Assembly: GCA_963783835.1 (NCBI GenBank)
Contig: CAWAOX010000014.1
Span: 124,001 to 188,000, forward strand
From: CAIQPS01 sp963783835
Lineage (GTDB): Bacteria > Actinomycetota > Thermoleophilia > RBG-16-64-13
Reading direction: 5' to 3'
DNA: 64,000 nucleotides
The first letter of the stretch is position 1. Each line of letters opens with the position of its first letter. Shown piece by piece: positions 1 through 9,910 of the stretch. Below the pieces are notes generated by a model that worked only from the letters and a program-made list of their open reading frames with translations, had not been told where the DNA came from and did no database searches. The position numbers were made by a program, and so were the translations under genes.

Positions 1-817
1 CGTTGGGGAGGCCGGACAGCGAGTAGGCCCCACTGGAAGACGTGACGGTATCGGCGATGATATTGAATTCCTCGTCCCAGGCCAGCACATACACGTTCGC
101 CAGCCCCGTCCCCGCGGAGTTCGTCACCTTCCCAGAGATGACGCCGGTGCCCGCTGCGCCTTGCTCGGAGAGGATGCCATCGACGTCAAAGGCATCCACG
201 TTGATGTAGTAGCCTCCGGAGGAAGCGTTCTTGGTACCCGTACACTCGATCTTCAGAGTGTGGTAGCCGCTGCCCAGCGTCCCGCTGTTCCAGACCATCA
301 CCTGGGCGCTGGTGCTGGAGGAATAGAGATCTACCGTCCCTTTGTCCACGCCGTCGAGGGTCAGCCTGGCCTTGCCGTAGTTCCTGTCTTTCCAGGACAC
401 CCAAGCCACATAGGTGCCGTTGAAGTTCACGGTCACGGACGAGCCCGCAGAATCGGTGGATGCATAGCTGCCGCCGTAGGCCGAACCAGCTGCCAACCTG
501 CGCCAGGTCCCGGAGTAGAGCAGATAGGAGTCGGTGTCATCGTACCGGTTCAGAGACGCAGCCGAATCGGCGCCCAGCACGCTCTGTAGGCCCGGGCCGA
601 TCAGGGGGATGCGTCCACGGGCGGCCGCCGCATACGTTGCAGAGGCCGATGGCGTGCCCGGGGACTCGTATGCGAAGCCGGAATAACTCTCGGTCTGCGG
701 TGCAGTGGCCATCGCGGTGCCGGCAAACATCACCAGCCCGAGGATCAAGGCCAAGGTAGCGATGAGGCCCCACCTGACCAGACAATCGCGCCGCCGTCTA
801 AGACCGGTGACTCTCAC
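1..817 (-). CDS. Secreted repeat surface protein, N-terminal part (runs off window)
   Basis: The reverse strand reads open from a GTG at 817 to the window edge (272 codons). A strong AAGGAGGGG site at 823-831 sets the start. The product begins with an Arg-rich n-region and a hydrophobic stretch ending in an Ala-Thr-Ala type cleavage site, so it is probably exported. A beta-sandwich-like module follows (about residues 60-170, with GGSY, YGKARLTLDG and VDAFDVDG motifs), then a carboxypeptidase-regulatory-like module with the GTGVISGKVTNSAGTGLANV pattern. Domain order and sequence closely match the N-terminus of the protein at 3234-6764, so the two are paralogues. The C-terminus is not visible. 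A role in adhesion or cell-surface structure is inference. Confidence 0.8.
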   Translation of the reverse strand, partial: MRVTGLRRRRDCLVRWGLIATLALILGLVMFAGTAMATAPQTESYSGFAYESPGTPSASATYAAAARGRIPLIGPGLQSVLGADSAASLNRYDDTDSYLLYSGTWRRLAAGSAYGGSYASTDSAGSSVTVNFNGTYVAWVSWKDRNYGKARLTLDGVDKGTVDLYSSSTSAQVMVWNSGTLGSGYHTLKIECTGTKNASSGGYYINVDAFDVDGILSEQGAAGTGVISGKVTNSAGTGLANVYVLAWDEEFNIIADTVTSSSGAYSLSGLPN

Positions 818-1417
818 GCAGACCCCTCCTTGGCTGGAATATCCACTCGATAGCCCTTTCGGCCGCCGCTTGCGCACGCACATAGTCTCGGGCGCGGGCA
901 GGAAAGTCAATGACCAGTAGGCGGTCGCCGCCGTGAATCTGGTCGCAACACGCTACTTCGTCGCGGCTACTGCGAACGGCGTGGACCCTCCTTATCAGTT
1001 CTTCGGGATCGCTCGCGTTGTCTGGCCGCAGAAGGCCCTGGACGTCGGGAATTCCTTCTGGCCAACAGGAAGCAACGTACACGGTTGCTTCGCGTGTCGC
1101 ACGCTTTCGTTGTACCCTGAGCACAAGGATGGCATAGTGCGCCCACGAAATAGCCTCGACGGCAGCAGCCTGGAGAGTGTCGGGCTCCTTCGGCAGTTCG
1201 ACCGATGAGAGAAAGTTGGACTAATGCCACGCCGATACTGCAAGGACCTATCCGGGCCGCCAGCCTTCACCGCGATGGATGACGTCAATGCTGCGCTCCG
1301 GTACTTTCGCAAGCACGGAGCACCGACGGTCGCGACCTTCCGAGAAATGCCCAGATGGTGCCCGCGGTGGAGCTGCAGCCGATGAAGTACTAAGTTTCAA
1401 GCCCACGGAGGAACCCC
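818..1417. other. Intergenic region, no supported gene
   Basis: Several overlapping reading frames on both strands have no recognisable family, no good ribosome site and conflicting frames. A 53-codon frame at 1224-1385 (+) has coding-like composition in its middle (AALRYFRKHGAPTVATF) and could be a gene remnant. The stretch must contain the promoters for the leftward surface-protein gene and the rightward hydrolase gene. A GGAGGA site at 1407-1412 serves the ATG at 1418. Confidence 0.5.
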
Positions 1418-3182
1418 ATGCCTGAAGAGCGCACCTACTACGACAACCTGGTCAAGGACTATGACCTGCCCGTCCGGATGCGCGACGGTGTCACCCTGCG
1501 GGTCGACGTGTACCGCCCCGATGCGCCCGGGAAGTTCCCCGTCCTTTACACCTGCGCCATGCACAACAAGGACCTGCAGCGGGTAGAGCTGGCGGAGAAC
1601 CTCAGGGTCGGGCAGCCAGCCTGGTCCACGCAGTGGTATGGGGTGATCGAGGGCGGCGACTCCAAGCGCCTGGTCGCCAACGGCTACGTCCACGTGATCA
1701 GCCAGGTGCGGGGCGGCCACAAGTCTGAGGGCCAGCTTGGCGTGGGCGACGACTGGGACCACTACGACAGCATCGAGTGGATCACCCAGCAGCCTTGGTG
1801 CGACGGAAATGTGGGCATGGTGGGGCTCTCAGCCTTTGCCGCCGAGCAATGGCGGGCGGCCGCTCAAGGGCATCCCGCCCTCAAGGCCATTTTCCCCCTC
1901 GACGCTGGGGGCTGTTACGGCGGTCTGGAAGGCTTCCGCGACCAGCACCCGGGCGGCGTCATCCAGACGATGCCGTACCACATCGGCCTCTACAACAGCC
2001 TGCGCACGAACATCGGGACGCCCCCGGAACTGCCGCCGCCGGTGGAGGAGGCGTGGCAGGCCGCCATGCAGAACCCCGACTACATGATGTACGTGAACCT
2101 GTACAACATCCTCACTCTGCGGGGGCAGAGAGACCCGGGTGTTTTCTACCCCTTGCTCTTTCCGTTCGAGCGCCCGGGGACCATCGAGCGCACCGAGGAG
2201 ATGTTTGAGAAGATCAAGATCCCCTTCGTGACCGGGGCTTTCGAGGGGGCCTACACCTACAAGATGCACTGGCAGGGGGCGCAGCACTTCTTCTACGGCA
2301 TCGACCAGCCCCACAAGCACCTGTTCGTCACACCCCCGGCCCACGCCGAGCGGCCCTTCCACGAGTGGCACGACGAGATCATCCGCTGGTACGACCACTG
2401 GCTCAAGGGGATCGAGAACGGAGTGGAGGACGACCCGGCGGTGAGAGTATGGGTCATGGGCGAGAACAAGTGGCGCACCTACGGTGGCTGGCCGGCACCG
2501 AAGACCCAGTGGACCAAATACTACCTACACAGCTGGGAGAAACTGAGCACCAAGGGCCACCTGCCCGCCGCGCACACCTTCGTCAACGAGCCTCCAGACT
2601 CTTTCGTGCAGATGCCGCCCACCCAGACCAACACGATCGAGCGACTGCGCTATCTGACCGAGCCCCTCGCCGAGGACACACTTGGTCGTCGGGCCCATCT
2701 CCCTGACCTTCTGGGCCTCGCTCGACCAGGACGACACCAACTGGATCGTCATCCTCAAGGACATCGGTCCTGACGTGTCGGTGCAATCGGCACGGCCGGG
2801 CGAGCGCGAGGTCCCGAAAGACCTACCGGAGCGGGAGCTGACCCGTGGCTGGCTGAAGGCCTCCCGCCGCCAGCTAGACCCGGAGCGGTCCCAGCCGTGG
2901 AAGCCCTGGCACACCTTGAGCCCCGAGACCATCCGGTCGGTGGTGCCGGGCGAGATCAACGAATACCAGGTGGAGATCCTCTCCACGGCCAACCTGTTCG
3001 AGCGCGGCCACCGCATCTGCCTGGAGATCACCAGCCTCGATCTGGCCGAGGGCGTCGCCGGCGAAACCTACGCCGAGTACATCCCCAACCACATCTGCTC
3101 GAGCAGGACGGTGCTGCACAAAGTGTTCCATAACGCGGAGTACCCGTCGCACCTGCTGCTGCCGGTGATTCCCGAGGAGTAG
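1418..3182 (+). pseudogene. CocE/NonD-family (X-Pro dipeptidyl-peptidase S15-like) hydrolase, one frameshift
   Basis: An alpha/beta hydrolase related to cocaine esterase (CocE) and X-Pro dipeptidyl-peptidases, enzymes that cleave esters or acyl-Pro peptides. Frame 1 (1418 to about 2680) has the N-terminal catalytic domain: RDGVTLRVDVYRP near residues 22-34 and the nucleophile elbow GLSAF (Ser138), which departs from the usual GxSYGG. Frame 2 (about 2682-3182) carries the C-terminal jelly-roll domain (LTFWASLDQDDTNW onward). The two join in register if one T is removed near 2681-2683, so the gene is frameshifted by mutation or sequencing error. GGAGGA at 1407-1412 supports the start. It lies between two paralogous surface-protein genes on the other strand. 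The last 25 bases are duplicated at 11395. Confidence 0.8.
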
Positions 3183-3228
3183 ATAGGAGTCGCGAGCACA
3201 GCGCCCGCGCGCGGGTCGGCCGTCCACG
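3158..3228. repeat. 71-bp direct repeat, copy 1 (3' end of CocE-like gene)
   Basis: Positions 3158-3228 match 11395-11465 at 70 of 71 positions; the only difference is at 3183 (A) versus 11420 (T). The copy spans the last eight codons of the hydrolase gene, its stop and 46 bp downstream. The arrangement resembles an attachment site at the 3' end of a protein-coding gene. Confidence 0.9.
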
Positions 3229-3233
3229 TCTCT

Positions 3234-6200
3234 CTACTGGGTCGTCTCCCAGATATCCACCGCGTCCAGGGTCAGATACTCAGTGCTCAGGCTCCCGGAG
3301 TTGCGCACCAGGCGCACCGTGTGCACCCCGGGCGCCAGCGTACCCGTGGACCAGACGAGCACCTGGTAAGTGGCAGGGCTGCCGTAGAGGTCGATGGTGG
3401 CCGCGGGAGTGAGGGCGCCATCGAGATAGATGTCGACGATGCCGGTGGTGACGCCTTTGGTGCTGATGTAGTCGAGGCGGGTGCCGTTGAAGGTGATGGT
3501 GGCGCTGGCCAGGCTGGTGAGCGAGCGCCCGTAGCTGCCCCCCGACGCACTTGCCGAGGTGAAGTTGCTCCACACGCCCGTCTTTGCGATGTGGGTGTCG
3601 GTCTGCTGGTATCTGGTCGGCGGCGCGGCGATGGTGCCGTAGATGTCCACGGCGTCTAGGGTCAGGTACTTGCCGGCGGCACTGGAGGCGCTGCGCACGA
3701 TCTTCACGCTATGCAGGCCGTTCGTGATAGTACCCGTCGACCAGACGAGCTGCTGGTAGGTGGCGCTCGTCGCGGCCAGGTTGACGGTGGTCTTCTTCGC
3801 GCCGTCTAGGTAGATGTCGGCGTATCCGGTGGTAGTGCCCTTCATGGCGATATAGTCGAGTTGGGTGCCGGTGAACCAGATGGTGGCCGAGGCCCCGCCG
3901 GTGCTCGAGCGGCCGTAGCTGCCCATGTACGACGCGGCACTGGTGTAGTTGGCCCAGGTGCCGGTCTTAACGATATTGGTGTCGGTCTGGTCGTAGCGGG
4001 TGACGGGCGGCGTCGTGGTGTAGGTGAAGTCGGCCGTGGGCAGGTCGGCCGTGGTGCCGCCGGCGGCGACCACCTGCACGCGGACCGTGCCGGCGGCGTG
4101 GGCCGGGGCCACGGCCGTGATGGTGGTGGCGCTCACCCGGATGTAGCTCTTGGCGTCCACCCCTCCGAAGGTGACGGCCGAAGGCCCGGAAAGGCCGGCG
4201 AAATTGGTGCCGGTGATGGTCACTGTGGTACCGCCGTCGACGGAGCCCGCGTTGGGGGAGAGAGAGGTGATGGTAGGCACGCCGGGCACCGCGAATGTGA
4301 AGTCATCGGCCGGGGTGTCGGTGGTAGTGCCGGCTGACGTGGTCACCTGGATGCGGGCGGGGCCGGCCACATGAGCAGGAGTAACCGCGACGATCTGAGT
4401 GGCTGAGTTGGAGGTGATGGTCGCGAGCAGGTTCCCAAACGTAACGGAAGCTGCGGCGCCGAGATCCGTGCCGGTAATGACCACGGAGTCACCGCCCAGG
4501 GTATGGCCCGTGTTGGGAGTGACCGAGGTGATCATCGGCACGGCGTAGGTGAGCTCGCCCGCCACCTCCACAGCGTCGAGGGTGATGCGTTTGCCCGACG
4601 CGTTGCCCGATGTGTACTTGATCTCCACTTTGTGAGGCCCGCTGGGCAGGATGCCCGTGGTGAAGACCTTGACGTTGTAGGCGGGCGCGGCGGCCGCCAG
4701 GTTGATGGTGTCGGTCTTCACGCCGTCCACGAGGAAGTCGGCGGAACCGGTAGTGGTTCCCTTCATAACGATGGCATCCAGGCGGTTGCCATAGAAGAAG
4801 ATGGTGGCCGTAGCGTTGGTCGCGCTCGAGTAGCTGTAGCTGCCGCCGGAGGCCAGGGGGGCTGAGTACGGCGTCCACGCAGGAGTGTAGTAGATGTGAG
4901 GGTCGGTCTGCTCGTAGAGATTCATCCACTCCATGTGAAAGTTGATGCTGCCGGTATCGGCGGTTGAGAGCACGACGGGGGCCGCATCGGAAAGCGTGTA
5001 CAACCAGCAGGGCTTGTTGGCGTACCACTTATCGAAGTAGCCGAGGAAGTAGTCGTCGCTGGTCTTGACGTAGTAGGTGCCTGCGGGCAGAGCCCAAGAC
5101 TCATAGCGGGTCCCAGCGGCCCCGCCCACCAAGGAGTACGCGTACAGCTTGCCGGCCCCGTTGTAGATCTCGACGTAGACACCGGGGTCGGGTACCGCCA
5201 GCTTCGTTTCATAGTCGGTCACGTAGCCGGAGATGGTGTAACCCGCATCAAGAGCGAAGTTGATGGCCAGCTGGTTGCCAGCCGTCACATCTATGACTTG
5301 GGCGTTCTCACCAAAAAGGTCAGCAGGCGCCGGGTCATTGTTGTACCACTCATCCACATATCCTTGATCGTTCGCGGTGTTGGCCACATACAGGCCGGGC
5401 GGGAGAGCCTCCATTTGGTACAAACCGGTGGAATCTGTCCATGCGTAGAGTGAGATCCCGCCCGTTGAGGGCTGCACTCGCACCTCGACATCAGCCAGGG
5501 CGCCGGAGGGGCCATAGACGCGACCCGCTATCGTCCGCCCCGTTTCGAGCACGAAGTCCTTCCCGGTGGCACTGCTCGTGCGGATGTCCACGATGCTCGC
5601 GGAAGAGCCGTCCGGGTCGCTGATGACCGGGTGGTTGTCGTACCACTCATCGACATAGCCGAGGTCATTGAAGGTGCACACTCGATACTGACCCGCGGGC
5701 ATTCCTTGGAACGAGTAGAACCCGTTGCCGTCGGTCGGCATGGAGTTCACGAGACTGCCGGAGAGGTCGTACACGTCGACCTCCTGGTTGAACAACGGGT
5801 TGGACTGCGCGTCGCGCACGTACCCGGAGATCGATCTACCCGCGGCCAGAGAGAAGTTGATGCCGGTCCGGCTGGGAGTAGCCGCAAGGTTCAGCCAGGT
5901 GGCCCCGCTTGCATCCACGTGACCGGGGTAAGGGATATCGTTGTACCACTCGTCGATGTAGTCCTTGAGGTTATAGGTCTGAACGACCACGAGTTCGTTC
6001 GGCAGTTCGGTCAGCGAGTAGCTTCCATTGCTGCGGGTCACGGTGACCCCCACCGGGCCCAAGGCCAGGTTCATCGCGGTCACGTACACGCCTGCCAATC
6101 CGGTACCTGAGGAGTTCTTCACCGTCCCCGAGATGGTTCCGGTGCCCTTGCCGTCGGCGTCTAGAATCGGGCCATCAACCGAGAAGGCATCGACCGAGAT

Positions 6201-6764
6201 GCTCGTCCCGGTGGCCAAATCGTTCTTGGTCCCCGTCCATTCGATCTCGACCGAATGAGTGCCGTAGTCGAGCACACCGGTATCCCAGACCGCCCCGTAC
6301 CCCACAGTGGACGAGTACAGATCGACCGTCTGATAGCCTGAGCCGTCCGCGTGCGCTTTGGCCTTGCCGTACGTAGGACCCGTCTTGGCGTACCACGTCA
6401 GATGCGTGCCAAGAAAGACGACCATGACAGATGAGTCCGAGTTGGCGAACCAGTAGGATCCACCTGAAGCCTTCGCGTCGGTCGCCGAGGCCCAGGCGCC
6501 CCAGTAGTAATAGCGAGCGTCGTTCTGTTGGTAGAGAATATCGGCCGCCGCGGACAGCGAGCCGGCCTCGGCGGCGGCCATCGAGGGCACGCTTGCCTTG
6601 CCGTCGATGCCCTGATACTTCTCAAGGCCACGATCCGAAGCCGACGCGGTCCCGGCCAGCACAAGCGCGCTCAGAACGAAGGCGGCCAGAATGGCCACGG
6701 CGATGCACAAGAGGCGAGGGTCCCACTTCTTCTCATGGCGTACGGCCCGGCTACCGGCTCTCAT
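3234..6764 (-). CDS. Large secreted multi-domain repeat protein
   Basis: This 1176-aa protein has a signal peptide (about residues 1-43, ending in ASASD), so it acts outside the cell. Order of modules: a beta-sandwich-like module (about 70-195), four carboxypeptidase-regulatory-like modules (about 205-600) that each end in a Y-[VF]-D-[EK]-W-Y motif, a second sandwich module (about 615-740), two IPT/TIG immunoglobulin-like domains (ITSVTPNTG and ITSLSPNAG), and two more sandwich modules to the C-terminus. The sandwich modules share YxQTDxxI, ASGGSY, KGxTTG and LDAV motifs and may bind carbohydrate (inference). There is no LPXTG or membrane anchor, so it is probably released or held non-covalently. 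GGAGGAGG at about 6770-6777 supports the ATG at 6764. It is a paralogue of the protein at 1-817. Confidence 0.85.
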   Translation of the reverse strand: MRAGSRAVRHEKKWDPRLLCIAVAILAAFVLSALVLAGTASASDRGLEKYQGIDGKASVPSMAAAEAGSLSAAADILYQQNDARYYYWGAWASATDAKASGGSYWFANSDSSVMVVFLGTHLTWYAKTGPTYGKAKAHADGSGYQTVDLYSSTVGYGAVWDTGVLDYGTHSVEIEWTGTKNDLATGTSISVDAFSVDGPILDADGKGTGTISGTVKNSSGTGLAGVYVTAMNLALGPVGVTVTRSNGSYSLTELPNELVVVQTYNLKDYIDEWYNDIPYPGHVDASGATWLNLAATPSRTGINFSLAAGRSISGYVRDAQSNPLFNQEVDVYDLSGSLVNSMPTDGNGFYSFQGMPAGQYRVCTFNDLGYVDEWYDNHPVISDPDGSSASIVDIRTSSATGKDFVLETGRTIAGRVYGPSGALADVEVRVQPSTGGISLYAWTDSTGLYQMEALPPGLYVANTANDQGYVDEWYNNDPAPADLFGENAQVIDVTAGNQLAINFALDAGYTISGYVTDYETKLAVPDPGVYVEIYNGAGKLYAYSLVGGAAGTRYESWALPAGTYYVKTSDDYFLGYFDKWYANKPCWLYTLSDAAPVVLSTADTGSINFHMEWMNLYEQTDPHIYYTPAWTPYSAPLASGGSYSYSSATNATATIFFYGNRLDAIVMKGTTTGSADFLVDGVKTDTINLAAAAPAYNVKVFTTGILPSGPHKVEIKYTSGNASGKRITLDAVEVAGELTYAVPMITSVTPNTGHTLGGDSVVITGTDLGAAASVTFGNLLATITSNSATQIVAVTPAHVAGPARIQVTTSAGTTTDTPADDFTFAVPGVPTITSLSPNAGSVDGGTTVTITGTNFAGLSGPSAVTFGGVDAKSYIRVSATTITAVAPAHAAGTVRVQVVAAGGTTADLPTADFTYTTTPPVTRYDQTDTNIVKTGTWANYTSAASYMGSYGRSSTGGASATIWFTGTQLDYIAMKGTTTGYADIYLDGAKKTTVNLAATSATYQQLVWSTGTITNGLHSVKIVRSASSAAGKYLTLDAVDIYGTIAAPPTRYQQTDTHIAKTGVWSNFTSASASGGSYGRSLTSLASATITFNGTRLDYISTKGVTTGIVDIYLDGALTPAATIDLYGSPATYQVLVWSTGTLAPGVHTVRLVRNSGSLSTEYLTLDAVDIWETTQ

Positions 6765-7194
6765 CAGATCCTCCTCCGCTTCCTGCTGTTCACTGCCTTC
6801 GCTTTAGCCCGGACATCGTCTGCGGCGTGCTCGCCTCCCAGGCGCGGGTTCGGATAAGTGTGGTGGGAGGGCTACCGGCAGGCAGAGAAGCGGCCGACGT
6901 TGCATGCGCCCCACTACACACAGGTCGCACTGAGTCTCTTTATCACAAATCGGCCAGGGATTCTCAGCGCAGACGTAGACCAAGATCATGGAATGCATAG
7001 GAAGGGTGAAGCCAAAGATCTAGTATGCGCGGCCCAAATTGGGTGTGAAAGAGAGAAGAAGCATGCGCCGCAAAGGCGCATAGAGGGATAAAGTGTAGTG
7101 CCCCGGTAGGCACGCCCCCGCGCCGAGGGCAACCGACCCATCCAGAATCTCCGCGCCTATCGGGTTGAGGCGCGCAGGCGAGGGGAACAAGACA

Positions 7195-7293
7195 CCATGT
7201 TCCGCGGCGCCAGCTGGCCGCCAGCGCCCGGAACAGCCCTGCGGCGATGACCGCCTCGGTGGCCGCCTCCACATCATGGGCTTTGCGCCACAT
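7195..7293 (-). pseudogene. C-terminal remnant of a metallophosphoesterase gene
   Basis: Thirty-three codons on the reverse strand (AHDVEAATEAVIAAGL and following) resemble the C-terminal helix of the metallophosphoesterase at 27096-27818, whose repaired frame reads VEAAAEAVLAAGLPAALADM. No phosphoesterase core lies upstream, so this is a fragment of a second, related gene. It shows that related accessory genes occurred in both islands. The match was made by eye. Confidence 0.4.
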
Positions 7294-7321
7294 GTGGGCC
7301 TCCGCTCCAAGAGCAAAGGCC

Positions 7322-7361
7322 TTGACAACTCTACACTGTAGAGCTATTCTACGGAATAGAG
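7322..7361 (+). promoter_or_regulatory. Promoter with two overlapping inverted-repeat operators upstream of tetR-type gene
   Basis: TTGACA at 7322-7327 and TATTCT at 7345-7350 are separated by 17 bp, a good sigma-70-type promoter. CTCTACA-C-TGTAGAG at 7329-7343 is a perfect palindrome within the spacer. CTATTC-TACG-GAATAG at 7344-7359 is a second palindrome over the -10 box. Repressor binding here would block RNA polymerase, as expected for TetR-family autoregulation. Related palindromes occur at 10910-10940. Confidence 0.7.
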
Positions 7362-7404
7362 TGGCCTATCGCCGTATGACCGGCGGAAAACAGAGAGGAC
7401 GACA

Positions 7405-8118
7405 GTGGCTCCAAAGACCAGGAGATCAGTAAGTGAACGCGGGTCAACCGGACGTCGCTATCCGGAGGAGCCGCTGAGTCGCGAACGGATCGTCAGCACT
7501 GCGCTGGCCATTGTCGACGAGAAGGGGCTGCCGGCTCTCTCCATGCGCCGTCTGGCGGCTGCCCTGGGCGTCGACCCTATGGCCATCTACTACTACCTGC
7601 CCAACAGGGCCGCTCTCGAGGATGCCATCGTCGAAGCGGTGAATGTTGACATGTACGCGGACGAGCTCTCGTTCGACTTCTCGCTTCCCCTGTACGATTT
7701 TGTGGTGGCGGCAGGGCGGTTCTATCGGACGGCCCTGCTGCGTCATCCCCACGCTGTATACCTCATGGTGGTGCGGGCCGCGCCCACGCCCACCGCCTCG
7801 AGACCAGGCGACGACATGGTGGGCAGGCTCATCGAACGGGGTCTCACTCCTGCCGAAAGCGTCGCGGCCGTTGACGTCTTTTCCACGTTTGTCACTGCCT
7901 CCGTCCTTCGGCAGGTCCAACTGCCGGTCGGGCCGGAAGGCGACCCCCATGTGCAGCTAAGGAAGATGAAGGAGGCGCTAGACGCGGGAGAGTTTCCGAA
8001 TCTCGTTCGGGCGATATCTGAGGGGAACCTCAAGGATTTCGACGCTGAGTTTGAGTTCGGACTTCAGGCCCTGGCCCGTGGGTTCGCCGAAGTCGCAGCC
8101 AAACGAGCGGCCGAGTAG
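7405..8118 (+). CDS. TetR/AcrR-family transcriptional regulator
   Basis: A 237-aa repressor-type regulator. The N-terminal helix-turn-helix spans about residues 28-75 (RERIVSTALAIVDEKG, then LSMRRLAAALGVDPMAIYYY), the standard TetR DNA-binding signature. The helical remainder would form the ligand and dimer domain. It starts at GTG 7405 behind AGAGGA at 7392-7397. Two palindromes overlap its promoter (7322-7361), so it probably represses itself. Similar palindromes upstream of the leftward small-protein operon (10910-10940) make that operon a candidate target, and the adjacent oxidoreductase gene at 8194 another. The ligand is unknown. Confidence 0.9.
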   Translation: MAPKTRRSVSERGSTGRRYPEEPLSRERIVSTALAIVDEKGLPALSMRRLAAALGVDPMAIYYYLPNRAALEDAIVEAVNVDMYADELSFDFSLPLYDFVVAAGRFYRTALLRHPHAVYLMVVRAAPTPTASRPGDDMVGRLIERGLTPAESVAAVDVFSTFVTASVLRQVQLPVGPEGDPHVQLRKMKEALDAGEFPNLVRAISEGNLKDFDAEFEFGLQALARGFAEVAAKRAAE

Positions 8119-8193
8119 GGCCGAGTCAATCGTTACGGCCTGAGCAGAAGGACAGCGCAAGCTAGTCACGACCGGCCACGGAAGGGAGCGTCT

Positions 8194-8937
8194 ATGAGAG
8201 TCTTGACCGTCTATGCCCATCCCGATCCCACGTCGTTCTGCCACGCCATCCTCGAGCAGTTCACCAAGGGACTCGAGGATGCCGGCCACACGAGCGAAGT
8301 CGTCGACCTGTACGCCATTGGCTTCGACCCGGTCTTTCGCATGCAGGACTTCCCCAGCTACGTGCACCCGAGCATGCCGCCCGACATACTCGAGCAGATG
8401 GACCTGAAGAAGCGCGTGGTGGACTCCGCGGGGAATCCCGTGACGAAGCTCATCGCCAAGCGCTGGCTTCGGAACAAGGACACACTGGAAGTGGCCCGGA
8501 TCATCCATGAGCACCGACCCAAGGACGTGGCGGCCCAGTGGGACAAGATCAAGAGCGCCCAAGGCTTGGCCTTCATCTCGCCTGTCTACTGGCTGCATTT
8601 CCCGGCGATCATGAAGGGCTGGTTCGAACGGGTCTTCGCCTACGGCGACGCCTACGCCTTGACGCCCGAGGGGTGGCAGGGAGAGATGGCCGGTCGAGTA
8701 CCGCTCCTTGACCATGAGAAGGCTCTGGTCATCAACACGACTCTCTTCCGGCAAGAGGACTACGAGACCTACCTGAAGGAACCGATGACCCGGATCATCG
8801 ACGACTGGGGACTGCGCTACCCAGGGGTCAAGAAGGTCGAACATGTCTACTTCTATCGTGTGCCGGTGACGGACGACGAGACCAGGCGGGGCTATCTAGA
8901 CCAGGCCTACCGGCTGGGCAGGGACTTCGCCGCGTAG
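8194..8937 (+). CDS. Flavodoxin-fold NAD(P)H dehydrogenase (quinone)-like oxidoreductase
   Basis: A 247-aa member of the NQO1/MdaB/KefF-like flavodoxin-fold family, cytosolic FMN or FAD enzymes that reduce quinones or other electrophiles with NAD(P)H. The N-terminus MRVLTVYAHPDPTSFCHAIL has the phosphate-binding loop, and SPVYWLHFPAIMKGWFERVF (about residues 128-147) is the conserved flavin-contact region. A charged insertion at about residues 50-110 is longer than in short family members. GGAAGGGAG upstream supports the ATG at 8194. It lies 75 bp downstream of the TetR gene in the same direction and is probably co-regulated. The substrate is unknown. Confidence 0.85.
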   Translation: MRVLTVYAHPDPTSFCHAILEQFTKGLEDAGHTSEVVDLYAIGFDPVFRMQDFPSYVHPSMPPDILEQMDLKKRVVDSAGNPVTKLIAKRWLRNKDTLEVARIIHEHRPKDVAAQWDKIKSAQGLAFISPVYWLHFPAIMKGWFERVFAYGDAYALTPEGWQGEMAGRVPLLDHEKALVINTTLFRQEDYETYLKEPMTRIIDDWGLRYPGVKKVEHVYFYRVPVTDDETRRGYLDQAYRLGRDFAA

Positions 8938-8996
8938 CGGCTCTAGCCGTGCGGGGATTGCCAGAGGAAAGACAGCAACACTGAGGGGGTGCATCA

Positions 8997-9910
8997 TGCG
9001 TGACACAGAGCAGAGCGGCGCGGGCTCATCGACCGTCTCGATCCAAGCGAGGATTTCAACTTTGAGCACTTCCGCATGCGGCACATGGTCGCGGAACTTC
9101 TCCGCACCGGCCTACGCCTGGCAGCGAGGCGCCGGATTTCAAACTGCCGTCCACCGACGGTCCGCCCGTGCAGTTGAGCGACCTCCGCGGACAGCCGGTG
9201 CTCCTCCACTTCGTGAGCTACACGTGCCCAGTCACGCGCGGAGGCGTGGCAACGATGGAAGAACTGTACCGGCTCTACGGCGAGCAGGTGCGGTTCGTCG
9301 AAGTGCTCATCCGTCAAGCCCACCCCGGGGAGCGACACGGCGGGTACCGGTCGAACGAGCAGAAGCTTCAGGACGCCCGCGACTACAAGCGCGAAGAGAA
9401 CGTACCGTGGCCGGTACTGATCGATGACCTCGCCTGCAGCGTGCAGCGCGCGTATGGTGGTTTGGCCGCCGCCGCCTACCTCATCGACAGCCGCGGAATC
9501 GTCGCCTTCTGCGGAACCTGGGGCCAGTCCCCCGCCCTACGAGACGCCCTCGACGATCTCCTCGCCCGCGGGGGCACCGGCGCCCCAGCCGGAATAGGCA
9601 CCGACCGTCGACCGCACCTCGCCGCCGCCATCGTCGCCGGCGCGACGGCCCCGCGCGTGGCGGACGCCAAGCCCTGATCGACCTCGAACTCGGGTTCCCC
9701 GGCGGGAACATCCTCATGCTTGTCGGAGGAGCCCTTCGGCCACTGCTCGCGCCACTCGCGCTTCGCACCACGCCGATCCCACCGAAGGAACGTGCCGCTC
9801 TTCTCGCCGGCCTCGTCGGCGCATGCGTCGCTGTTGGTCTCGGCACGAGACGTATTCGGCGTTACGGCTCTACGAAGCGCTCGGCTTCCTCGAATCTCTC
9901 CCCATCATGA
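8997..9910 (+). pseudogene. Peroxiredoxin/thioredoxin-like (AhpC/TSA or deiodinase-like) gene, multiple frameshifts
   Basis: Successive frames give one thioredoxin-fold protein: an N-terminal helix region (DFNFEHFRMRHMVAELLRTG), then in another frame GSEAPDFKLPSTDG and LSDLRGQPVLLHFVSYTCPV (a thioredoxin-like strand with one Cys), the VLIDDLACSVQRAYGG region, and after another shift a hydrophobic C-terminal segment (GGRQALIDLELGFPGG, MLVGGALRPLLAPLALRTT). At least three frame changes are needed (near 9045, 9120 and 9660), so it is a decayed gene or an error-rich consensus. The longest intact piece is 9168-9677. The segment after about 9840 (SALRLYEALGFLES) resembles a GNAT acetyltransferase tail and may be a separate fragment. 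Confidence 0.6.

Larger units (their letters stand above)
6765..7404. other. Intergenic region with a gene remnant and the TetR control region
   Basis: A 640-bp stretch without an intact gene. It contains the promoter region of the leftward surface-protein gene, a decayed metallophosphoesterase tail at 7195-7293 and the promoter/operator of the TetR gene at 7322-7361. The other reading frames here have no recognisable content. Confidence 0.5.

Noticed and set aside
818..1417. Several overlapping 60-110 aa reading frames on both strands
   Set aside because: They conflict with each other, lack good ribosome sites and resemble no family.
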